A stretch of DNA of 7,241 bases from Pseudomonas sp. (GTDB taxonomy: Bacteria > Pseudomonadota > Gammaproteobacteria > Pseudomonadales > Pseudomonadaceae): positions 1,107 through 8,347 of the forward strand of contig DPSI01000545.1 in the NCBI GenBank assembly GCA_003527165.1, read 5' to 3'. The notes under the pieces were generated by a model. The model worked only from the letters and a program-made list of their open reading frames with translations. It did not search any database and was not told where the DNA came from. Shown in pieces: positions 1-5,937 of this stretch (position 1 is its first letter; each line of letters begins with the position of its first letter). The translations under genes were made by a program, and so were the position numbers.

Positions 1-250
1 ACGAGCGCTCCAGCAACCCGGATTCGGCCAGTTGAAGCAGCAGTTCAGGATCTCGGCTAACCTGTTCGCTGACGAAGTCGCTGGCGGCACATACCCGACC
101 GAACGCGTCGCGACGCGCCCCTGACCAGGCGGCGAAACGCTGCTCCGCCTGTGCCGATGAGTCGCGCACCGCACCGAGGAACGTCTCCTCGGTACGGGTG
201 ACCAAAGGTTGGAGTGACGTCGGCAATGCAACCAGCGATGGCAAACTCAT
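1..250 (-). CDS. glnE: Glutamine synthetase adenylyltransferase/adenylyl-removing enzyme, N-terminal fragment
   Basis: The minus strand reads an open frame from an ATG at 250 to the window edge, giving 83 residues that begin MSLPSLVALPTSLQPLV and include the stretch RVCAASDFVSEQV. This resembles the N-terminus of pseudomonad GlnE as I remember it. GlnE is a cytoplasmic enzyme of roughly 950-1000 residues that adds AMP to, and removes it from, glutamine synthetase (GlnA) in response to PII and glutamine, so it sets nitrogen assimilation. Only the start of the N-terminal adenylyl-removing half is visible, and none of its catalytic nucleotidyltransferase motifs fall inside the window. The start is supported by AAGGAA on the minus strand at 255-260, four bases from the ATG. 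The gene diverges from aceE, an arrangement that I recall in Pseudomonas. The coding sequence is cut by the window edge, not by a mutation. Confidence 0.88.
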   Translation of the reverse strand, partial: MSLPSLVALPTSLQPLVTRTEETFLGAVRDSSAQAEQRFAAWSGARRDAFGRVCAASDFVSEQVSRDPELLLQLAESGLLERS

Positions 251-348
251 AAAGTTCCTTAGCGCAAGAATGGCTACAGGGACAGCGGGAGCGCCCGGGC
301 TAGAGGCCTTGACGCCAGAGCCAGCCGATCAGGCCGACCCGCCGCGAA

Positions 349-363
349 TGTAGTTTTACTACG
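349..363. promoter_or_regulatory. Operator-like palindrome, distal copy
   Basis: TGTAGTTTTACTACG has perfect arms GTAGT and ACTAC around a TTT centre (350-362), and only the outermost pair is imperfect. Its 13-bp core is the exact reverse complement of the core at 401-413. The form TNGT-N3-ACNA matches the general operator shape of FadR-subfamily GntR regulators, including the E. coli PdhR type TGGT-N3-ACCA with one base changed per half. From memory, the RpiR-family regulator RccR also controls aceE in Pseudomonas through a TGTA...TACA palindrome. The regulator is therefore not settled. Confidence 0.7.
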
Positions 364-379
364 AAAGAATGTTGTAGGG

Positions 380-392
380 GGCTGAATCAGCC
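380..392. promoter_or_regulatory. Central 13-bp palindrome between the two operators
   Basis: GGCTGAATCAGCC is a perfect inverted repeat with six-base arms around one central A. Its sequence is unrelated to the flanking TGTAGT-type sites. Its centre (386) is 30 bp from the distal site and 21 bp from the proximal one, about three and two helical turns. It may be a binding site for a second regulator, or only the tip of a larger cruciform formed by the flanking inverted repeats. No specific protein can be named. Confidence 0.45.
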
Positions 393-399
393 GTAGTTT

Positions 400-414
400 T
401 GTAGTAAAACTACA
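400..414. promoter_or_regulatory. Operator-like palindrome, proximal copy
   Basis: TGTAGTAAAACTACA is perfectly symmetrical across 6-bp arms around an AAA centre. Its centre (407) lies 51 bp from that of the distal copy (356), close to five helical turns, so proteins bound at the two sites would face the same side of the DNA. The preceding GTAGTTTT (393-400) also pairs with AAAACTAC (406-413) around a five-base loop. The site therefore sits inside a larger potential hairpin at 393-413, and GTAGT is directly repeated at 393 and 401. It ends 112 bp before the aceE start codon. Confidence 0.75.
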
Positions 415-526
415 GAGCCCGGCTCTACCCCCGGCCAAATATCCAAGAACATATACGCACCGGCCCACAAAGCCGGCCGCGAAGCAGGCAACCGATTCTG
501 GAAGCCTTTCCGCCCTGGAGCAAGCC

Positions 527-3172
527 ATGCAAGATCTCGATCCCGTCGAAACCCAGGAATGGCTGGACGCCCTCGAGTCAGTACTCGACCGCGAAGGTGA
601 AGACCGCGCCCACTATCTGATGACCCGGATGGGGGAACTGGCCACCCGTAGCGGCACGCCACTTCCTTACGGCATCACCACGCCGTACCGCAACACCATT
701 CCTGTCACCCGCGAAGCCAAGATGCCCGGCGACCTGTTCATGGAGCGCCGAATTCGCTCCCTGGTCCGCTGGAACGCGCTGGCGATGGTGATGCGCGCGA
801 ACCTGAAAGACCCAGACCTGGGTGGACACATTTCCACCTTCGCCTCCAGCGCGACGCTGTACGACATCGGCTTCAACTACTTCTTCCAGGCACCGACCGA
901 GGAGCATGGCGGCGACCTGATCTACTATCAGGGTCACGCCTCGCCGGGCATCTACTCACGCGCCTTCCTCGAAGGCCGCCTGACCGAAGACCAGATGCTC
1001 AACTTCCGCCAGGAAGTCGATGGCAAGGGGCTGTCGAGCTACCCTCACCCGCACCTGATGCCGGACTTCTGGCAGTTCCCGACAGTGTCCATGGGCCTGG
1101 GCCCGATCACCGCGATCTACCAGGCGCGCTTCATGAAGTACCTGGAAAACCGCGGTTTCATCCCGAAGGGCAAGCAGCGCGTCTGGTGCTTCATCGGCGA
1201 CGGCGAATGCGACGAGCCGGAAACCCTCGGCGCGATCTCCCTGGCGGGCCGCGAGAACCTCGACAACCTGGTGTTCGTCATCAATTGCAACCTGCAGCGC
1301 CTGGACGGCCCGGTTCGCGGCAACAGCAAGATCATCCAGGAACTGGAAGGCGTGTTCAAAGGCGCCAACTGGAACGTCAACAAGGTCATCTGGGGCCGCA
1401 TGTGGGATCCACTGTTCGCAGTCGACGAAGACGGTCGCATGCAGCGTCGCATGGACGAGGCGATCGACGGCGAGTACCAGAACTACAAGGCCAAAGACGG
1501 CGCCTACGTGCGCAAGCATTTCTTCGGTGCCGATCCGGAACTGCTCAAGCGTGTCGAGAAGCTCTCGGACGAAGAAGTCTGGAAGCTCAACCGCGGCGGC
1601 CACGACCCCTACAAGGTCTATGCGGCCTACCACCAGGCGGTCAACCATAAGGGTCAGCCGACGGTCATCCTGGCCAAGACCATCAAGGGCTACGGCACCG
1701 GTGCCGGTGAGGCGAAGAACATCGCCCATAACACCAAGAAAGTCGATATCGACAGCCTGAAGAAATTCCGCGACCGCTTCGACATCCCGGTCAACGACTC
1801 GCAACTCGAAGAGCTGCCGTTCTACCGCCCGGCCGAAGACAGCGCGGAGATGAAGTACCTGCGCAAGTGCCGCGACAAGCTGGGCGGGCATCTGCCGCAG
1901 CGCCGGCCGAAGAGCTTCAGCATCCCGACACCGCCGCTGGAAACGCTCAAGGCGGTGCTGGACGGCTCGGGCGACCGTGAAATATCCACCACCATGGCGT
2001 TCGGCCGGATCCTCTCGCAGCTGGTCAAGGACAAGGATCTGGGCAAGCGCATCGTGCCGATTCTCGCCGACGAGGCGCGTACCTTCGGGATGGAGGGCAT
2101 GTTCCGCCAGTTGGGGATCTACTCCCCGGTGGGGCAGCTGTACGAACCGGTCGACCGCGACCAGGTGATGTACTACCGCGAAGAAAAGGACGGCCAGATC
2201 CTGCAGGAAGGTCTCAACGAGGCCGGCGCGTTCTCCTCGTTCATGGCCGCGGGTACCGCCTACAGCAACTACAACCAGCCGATGCTGCCCGTCTACATCT
2301 TCTACTCGATGTTCGGCTTCCAGCGCATTGGCGACTTGGCCTGGGCGGCGGGTGATGCACAGACCCGCGGCTTCCTGCTGGGTGGCACCTCCGGGCGCAC
2401 CACGCTGAACGGTGAAGGTCTGCAGCATGAGGACGGTCACAGCCACATCCTCGCCAGCACCATCCCCAACTGCCGCAGCTACGACCCCACCTACGGCTAC
2501 GAGCTGGCGGTGATCATGCATCACGGCATGCACGAGATGATGGAGCAGCAGAAGAGCGTCTACTACTACATCACCGTGATGAACGAGAACTACCAGCAGC
2601 CGGCCATGCCGCAGGGTGTGGAGGACGGCATCATCAAGGGCATGTACCTGCTCGAGGAAGCCAAGGGCGACTTCAAGCATCGCGTACAGCTGCTGGGCTC
2701 CGGCACCATCCTGCGCGAAGTGCGCGCTGCAGTGGACATCCTCGCCAAGATGGGTGTGGGCGCCGACGTCTGGAGCGTCACCAGCTTCAACGAGCTGCGT
2801 CGCGACGGGCTGGCAGTGGATCGCTGGAATCGCCTGCACCCCACCGAAGAGCCACGCAAGAGCTACGTCGAGCAGTGCCTGGAAGGCCGCGAGGGTCCGG
2901 TCATCGCCTCCACCGACTATATGAAGCTGTTCGCCGATCAGATCCGTCAGTGGGTTCCGTCCCGCGAATACCAGGTGCTGGGTACCGACGGTTTCGGCCG
3001 CAGCGACTCGCGCGCCAAGCTGCGTGACTTCTTCGAAGTCGACCGTCGCTGGGTTGCCGTCGCCGCATTGCAGGCACTCGCCGATCGCGGCGCCGTCGAA
3101 CGCAAGGTCGTGGCCGACGCCATCACCGAGTTCGGTATCGACCCCGAGAAGCGCAATCCGCTGGATTGCTGA
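527..3172 (+). CDS. aceE: Pyruvate dehydrogenase E1 component, homodimeric type
   Basis: AceE is the thiamine-diphosphate (ThDP) E1 subunit of the cytoplasmic pyruvate dehydrogenase complex. It decarboxylates pyruvate and transfers the acetyl group to the lipoyl arms of AceF. The 881 residues fit the usual length for the single-chain, homodimeric E1 of gamma-proteobacteria. The ThDP/Mg motif is GDGECDEPE at 224-232, ending at NCNLQ (253-257), so D225, N255 and Q257 match E. coli D230, N260 and Q262. Active-site histidines are conserved at H101, H137, H401 and H634 (E. coli H106, H142, H407, H640), and E565 in NEAG matches the cofactor-activating E571. The order is N-terminal ThDP-binding domain, central pyrimidine-binding domain from about 480 to 700, and C-terminal transketolase-like domain. 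The ATG start follows GGAG by six bases. The gene is intact, lies 27 bp before the aceF start and is presumably cotranscribed with it. Control probably acts through the palindromes upstream. Confidence 0.97.
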   Translation: MQDLDPVETQEWLDALESVLDREGEDRAHYLMTRMGELATRSGTPLPYGITTPYRNTIPVTREAKMPGDLFMERRIRSLVRWNALAMVMRANLKDPDLGGHISTFASSATLYDIGFNYFFQAPTEEHGGDLIYYQGHASPGIYSRAFLEGRLTEDQMLNFRQEVDGKGLSSYPHPHLMPDFWQFPTVSMGLGPITAIYQARFMKYLENRGFIPKGKQRVWCFIGDGECDEPETLGAISLAGRENLDNLVFVINCNLQRLDGPVRGNSKIIQELEGVFKGANWNVNKVIWGRMWDPLFAVDEDGRMQRRMDEAIDGEYQNYKAKDGAYVRKHFFGADPELLKRVEKLSDEEVWKLNRGGHDPYKVYAAYHQAVNHKGQPTVILAKTIKGYGTGAGEAKNIAHNTKKVDIDSLKKFRDRFDIPVNDSQLEELPFYRPAEDSAEMKYLRKCRDKLGGHLPQRRPKSFSIPTPPLETLKAVLDGSGDREISTTMAFGRILSQLVKDKDLGKRIVPILADEARTFGMEGMFRQLGIYSPVGQLYEPVDRDQVMYYREEKDGQILQEGLNEAGAFSSFMAAGTAYSNYNQPMLPVYIFYSMFGFQRIGDLAWAAGDAQTRGFLLGGTSGRTTLNGEGLQHEDGHSHILASTIPNCRSYDPTYGYELAVIMHHGMHEMMEQQKSVYYYITVMNENYQQPAMPQGVEDGIIKGMYLLEEAKGDFKHRVQLLGSGTILREVRAAVDILAKMGVGADVWSVTSFNELRRDGLAVDRWNRLHPTEEPRKSYVEQCLEGREGPVIASTDYMKLFADQIRQWVPSREYQVLGTDGFGRSDSRAKLRDFFEVDRRWVAVAALQALADRGAVERKVVADAITEFGIDPEKRNPLDC

Positions 3173-3186
3173 TGCTGCGTGCGCAC

Positions 3187-3202
3187 AGGAGAACCTATTG
3201 TG
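3187..3202 (+). promoter_or_regulatory. aceF ribosome binding site and GTG start
   Basis: AGGAG at 3187-3191 lies eight bases before a GTG at 3200. An upstream in-frame GTG at 3179 would add seven residues (MRTGEPI), but the strong ribosome binding site lies inside that extension and points to 3200. The protein then begins MSETIRVPDIG, directly at the first lipoyl domain as in other E2p proteins. An 8-bp palindrome, GTGCGCAC (3179-3186), abuts the site and may slightly influence its exposure. Confidence 0.85.
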
Positions 3203-5206
3203 AGTGAAACCATACGCGTACCCGACATCGGCAGCGGTGAGGGTGAAGTAATCGAGTTGTTCGTCAAGGTCGGCGACCGTATCGAAGTCGACCAGAGCAT
3301 CCTGACGCTCGAGTCCGACAAGGCCAGCATGGAAATCCCCGCGCCCAAAGCCGGCGTGGTGAAAAGCCTGAAGGTCAAGCTCGGCGATCGCCTGAAAGAA
3401 GGCGACGAGCTGCTGGACCTGGAAAGCGAAGACGGTCAAAGCAGCGAGGCGCCGGCACAAGCCGCCGCCGAGCCGGCCGGCGCAGCCTCCGGCGGCCCTA
3501 CCGATGAAGCCGAAGCGCCTACGCCTCCGGGCGACGACAATCCTTCGGCCTCTGCCGAGGAGGGCGAATCGCAGGAAATCAAGGTCCCGGATATCGGCTC
3601 ATCCGGCAAAGCCAGCGTGATCGAGATTTCGGTCAAGGCCGGCGATACCATCGCGGCCGAGCAACCGCTGATCACGCTCGAATCCGACAAGGCCAGCATG
3701 GAGATCCCGTCTCCAGCCGCGGGCGTGGTCGAGAGCATTTCGGTCAAGGTGGGCGACGAGGTCGGCACCGGTGATTTGATTCTGATCCTCAAGGGCGCAA
3801 CAGCAAGCAAGCCGGCAGCGGCTAGCAGTGCACCGACAGGCCAGACGCAAAGCCAGGGGGAAAAGCCGACCGAGCAGACGGCCGAAGAACCTGCCGAAGC
3901 TGCTGGCGAGACCGTGGAAGAGGTTCGTATCCCGGACATCGGCTCCAGCGGCAGCGCCAACGTCATCGAAGTCATGGTCAAGGCCGGTGACAGCGTCGAG
4001 GCGGATCAGTCGCTGATCACGCTGGAGTCCGACAAGGCCAGCATGGAAATCCCGGCGCCTAAGGCGGGCGTGGTGGAATCGCTGTCGATCAAGATGGGCG
4101 ACGAGGCCAAGACCGGCGACCTGATCCTCACCCTCAAGGTGGCAGGCGCGGCGCCGACGAAGAAAGCCGAAGCCAAGCCGCAGGAAGCGGCGCCGCAACA
4201 GCAAGCGGTCGCACCGAACAAGCAGGGCGTACCGGAGGCCAAGGCCGCTGCGACACCGGCTCCGGCGGTGAGTGGTCCAAGTAAGGCCGGCAGCAAGGTG
4301 CACGCCGGTCCTGCGGTACGCATGACCGCGCGCGAGTTCGGTGTCGAGCTGGCCGACGTCCAGGGCACTGGACCGAAGGGGCGGATTCTCAAGGAAGACG
4401 TTCAGACCTACGTCAAGAACATGATGAACAAGGCCAAGCAGGCTCCGGCCGCAGGCGCGACGGGTGGCGCGGGCATCCCGCCGATCCCGACCGTCGATTT
4501 CAGCCGTTTCGGTGAAATCGAAGAAGTGCCGATGACCCGCCTGATGCAGGTCGGTGCCGCCAACCTGCACCGCAGCTGGCTCAACGTGCCGCACGTGACT
4601 CAGTTCGAGTCGGCCGATATCACCGAGCTGGAAGCCTTCCGCGTCGCGCAGAAAGCGATCGCAGAAAAGGCCGGCGTCAAGCTAACCGTGCTGCCGCTGC
4701 TGCTTAAGGCCTGCGCGCACCTGCTCAAGGAACTGCCGGACTTCAACAGTTCGCTGGCACCGAGCGGCAAGGCGCTGATCCGCAAGAAGTACGTGCATGT
4801 CGGCTTCGCCGTTGATACGCCGGACGGCTTGATGGTCCCGGTGATTCGCAACGTCGATCAGAAGAGTCTGCTGCAACTGGCCGACGAAGCGGCGGAGCTG
4901 GCCGAGAAGGCCCGCACCAAGAAGCTGTCGCCGGATGCCATGCAGGGCGCCTGCTTCACCATCTCCAGCCTCGGCCACATTGGCGGTACCGGCTTCACTC
5001 CGATCGTCAACGCGCCGGAAGTGGCAATTCTCGGTGTGTCCAAGGCGGCGATGCAGCCGGTATGGGATGGCAAGGCCTTCCAGCCTCGGCTGATGCTGCC
5101 GTTGTCGCTGTCCTACGACCACCGCGTCATCAACGGCGCTGCGGCGGCGCGCTTCACCAAGCGCCTGTCCGAGCTGTTGGCGGACATCCGTACGATGTTG
5201 CTGTGA
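3200..5206 (+). CDS. aceF: Pyruvate dehydrogenase E2, dihydrolipoyllysine acetyltransferase, three lipoyl domains
   Basis: AceF is the core of the pyruvate dehydrogenase complex. Its swinging lipoyl arms take acetyl groups from AceE and pass them to CoA, and it holds E1 and E3 in place. From the GTG at 3200 the protein is 668 residues. Three lipoyl domains lie at about 3-76, 126-199 and 241-314, each with an ESDKASMEIP motif; the lysines to be lipoylated are K41, K164 and K279. Ala/Pro/Glu-rich flexible linkers join them. The peripheral subunit-binding domain is at about 368-405 (HAGPAVRMTAREFGV to RILKEDV). The catalytic domain runs from about 430 to 668 and ends with DHRVING (640-646), where H641 is the catalytic base and N645 stands where E. 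coli has Asp. Asn here matches what I recall of the Azotobacter vinelandii enzyme (His610/Asn614). Three lipoyl domains also match A. vinelandii and E. coli; P. aeruginosa, as I recall, has two. The gene is intact and followed at once by a terminator. Confidence 0.96.
   Translation: MSETIRVPDIGSGEGEVIELFVKVGDRIEVDQSILTLESDKASMEIPAPKAGVVKSLKVKLGDRLKEGDELLDLESEDGQSSEAPAQAAAEPAGAASGGPTDEAEAPTPPGDDNPSASAEEGESQEIKVPDIGSSGKASVIEISVKAGDTIAAEQPLITLESDKASMEIPSPAAGVVESISVKVGDEVGTGDLILILKGATASKPAAASSAPTGQTQSQGEKPTEQTAEEPAEAAGETVEEVRIPDIGSSGSANVIEVMVKAGDSVEADQSLITLESDKASMEIPAPKAGVVESLSIKMGDEAKTGDLILTLKVAGAAPTKKAEAKPQEAAPQQQAVAPNKQGVPEAKAAATPAPAVSGPSKAGSKVHAGPAVRMTAREFGVELADVQGTGPKGRILKEDVQTYVKNMMNKAKQAPAAGATGGAGIPPIPTVDFSRFGEIEEVPMTRLMQVGAANLHRSWLNVPHVTQFESADITELEAFRVAQKAIAEKAGVKLTVLPLLLKACAHLLKELPDFNSSLAPSGKALIRKKYVHVGFAVDTPDGLMVPVIRNVDQKSLLQLADEAAELAEKARTKKLSPDAMQGACFTISSLGHIGGTGFTPIVNAPEVAILGVSKAAMQPVWDGKAFQPRLMLPLSLSYDHRVINGAAAARFTKRLSELLADIRTMLL
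3206..3427 (+). repeat. Lipoyl domain coding repeat 1 of aceF
   Basis: This encodes residues 3-76, with the lipoyl-lysine codon at 3320-3322. Around that codon the DNA is nearly identical to the other two copies; TCCGACAAGGCCAGCATGG is shared by all three. Confidence 0.9.
3575..3796 (+). repeat. Lipoyl domain coding repeat 2 of aceF
   Basis: This encodes residues 126-199, with the lysine codon at 3689-3691. It begins KVPDIGSSGKASVIEISVKAGD, close to repeat 3 in the DIGSS and VKAGD segments. After the lysine motif it has SPAAGVVES where repeats 1 and 3 have APKAGVV. Confidence 0.9.
3920..4141 (+). repeat. Lipoyl domain coding repeat 3 of aceF
   Basis: This encodes residues 241-314, with the lysine codon at 4034-4036. 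It shares its N-terminal half with repeat 2 (RIPDIGSSGSANVIEV) and the segment after the lysine with repeat 1 (MEIPAPKAGVV). That mosaic pattern suggests duplication with exchange between copies. Confidence 0.9.
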
Positions 5207-5216
5207 TTGTTTGAGC

Positions 5217-5247
5217 AAAAAAAAACCCGCCGCCCGGCGGGTTTTTT
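5217..5247. terminator. Bidirectional rho-independent terminator after aceF
   Basis: A perfect six-pair stem, CCCGCC (5226-5231) with GGCGGG (5236-5241), encloses a GCCC loop. Nine A bases precede it and six T bases follow it. The stem ends the aceEF transcript about 20 bases after the aceF stop. Read on the minus strand, the A-run becomes a nine-base T-tract, so it can also end transcripts of the convergent gene whose stop is at 5297. Confidence 0.95.
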
Positions 5248-5296
5248 GTGGGGACTCGTGCAGTACAGCTAGTTCAATGCCGGGGCGAGGCTCACC

Positions 5297-5825
5297 TCAG
5301 CCCTTTTGCAAGTTACGAAACAGGAAAGACAATGCCTTTGCCAGTTCTTCGGCGCCCTTGGGATCGCGCAGGATCGTTAACCAGGGTTCACCGCCAGCCG
5401 GACTATTGAACACGCACACCAAACCCTGCAGCGGGCATTGATAGTGGATATAAGGGTCCATACCGAACACCGAAAGGCTGTGGTTGCGCACGGCAATGTT
5501 GCCGGACCCGTCGCGCCGCTCTTCACGGATACGCAATTGCCCCGGTTGCACCCACGCTCAGGCGATAGTCCAGGTCCTGCGGATTGGTCTGACCGACCTG
5601 GTAGGCCGCCTTCAACCGGTGGGTTTCCAGCAAGGCATTGCTATGTGCAAGCAGGGCTTTTCGCTCATCCGAAGTAAGATACAGCGCCTTCAACTCCGCC
5701 AGGTATTTAACCGACTCCTCTGAACCCAAACTGCCCGATTCGGCAGCCTGCAGCGGTACGCCGGGAACTAGAAAAAACGAGATCAACAGTAACTTCGAAA
5801 GCAGGCTTGTCAGTCTCTGCTGCAT
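5297..5825 (-). pseudogene. Frameshifted gene for an unrecognised exported protein
   Basis: I do not recognise this gene. On the minus strand an ATG at 5825 follows AAGGG (5832-5836) by six bases. The frame codes for 91 residues beginning MQQRLTSLLSKLLLISFFLV, a typical Sec signal peptide probably cleaved near LQA-A or QAA-E (about 27-29), then reads out of frame and stops after a few codons. A second frame with no ribosome binding site continues from 5551 to a stop at 5297-5299 (84 residues). Dropping one base of the C-run at 5551-5553 joins them into one 175-residue protein reading through SVVQPGQLRIREE. The mature part would be periplasmic or secreted. It has an Ala/Leu/Lys-rich helical region (about 36-75) and a C-terminal part with two cysteines (C130, C137) that could form a disulfide. 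No catalytic motif is visible. It converges on aceF and shares the terminator there. The break may be a real mutation or a sequencing error. Confidence 0.7.
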
Positions 5826-5844
5826 GATGCACCCTTGCCGTAAC

Positions 5845-5873
5845 TTAATATTATTTGGCCATCGTTTCGCCAA
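5845..5873 (-). promoter_or_regulatory. Putative sigma-70 promoter of the exported-protein gene
   Basis: On the minus strand, TTGGCG (5868-5873) and TATTAA (5845-5850) are separated by 17 bases and match four of six consensus bases each. Transcription would start near 5838, giving a short leader that contains the AAGGG ribosome binding site. The AT-rich patch at 5841-5856 stands out from its GC-rich surroundings and may also serve the divergent plus-strand gene, for which I find no clear -35/-10 pair. Confidence 0.45.
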
Positions 5874-5937
5874 CGAAAATGCCGCAATCTTCGGCCAGCG
5901 AGACGACTCCCGCAGCATACTGGAAGCAAACCGCTCG

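Larger units (their letters stand above)
251..526. promoter_or_regulatory. Divergent glnE/aceE intergenic control region
   Basis: This 276-bp stretch separates two divergent genes and must hold both promoters. It contains two TGTAGT-N3-ACTACA palindromes, a central GGCTGAATCAGCC palindrome, an extra half-site TTGTAG at 372-377, and a short GC stem (CCGGC at 460-464, GCCGG at 472-476) in the probable aceE leader. The aceE ribosome binding site is GGAG at 517-520, six bases before the ATG. I do not see a convincing sigma-70 promoter. TTGTAG (372-377) with TAGTTT (394-399) at 16-bp spacing is the best weak candidate on the plus strand; it would lie between and partly inside the operators, which would fit repression by steric block. 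AT-rich sequence around 437-457 could hold another -10. Short ORFs in this stretch have no supporting signals. Confidence 0.7.

Noticed and set aside
309..314. TTGACG as a -35 element for aceE
   Set aside because: The sequence 16-18 bases downstream is GC-rich with no -10-like hexamer.
274..662. Small minus-strand open frames between glnE and aceE
   Set aside because: They have no ribosome binding site, they overlap the aceE start, and they run across the palindromes of a control region.
956..3460. 834-codon open frame on the minus strand opposite aceE and the start of aceF
   Set aside because: It mirrors a well-supported aceE in high-GC codon usage, is rich in His, Val, Ala and Leu without recognisable domains, and ends inside aceF. 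It is a compositional shadow.
3599..4594. 331-codon open frame on the minus strand opposite aceF
   Set aside because: It is opposite the repeated lipoyl-domain DNA, so its internal repeats (such as DFHAGLVG) only reflect the sense-strand repeats.
5211..5441. Plus-strand open frame starting just after aceF
   Set aside because: It begins inside the terminator stem region and lies antisense to the exported-protein gene, with no start signals or recognisable content.
5865..5878. Small hairpin TTTCG-N4-CGAAA in the divergent region before the DipA-like gene
   Set aside because: The stem has only five pairs and no T-tract. It overlaps the putative -35 of the opposite gene and could easily occur by chance.
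5638..5937. Upstream extension of the DipA-like frame
   Set aside because: It would run antisense through the signal peptide and promoter of the minus-strand gene, and protein similarity as remembered begins at MKIHTDAASR (5938).
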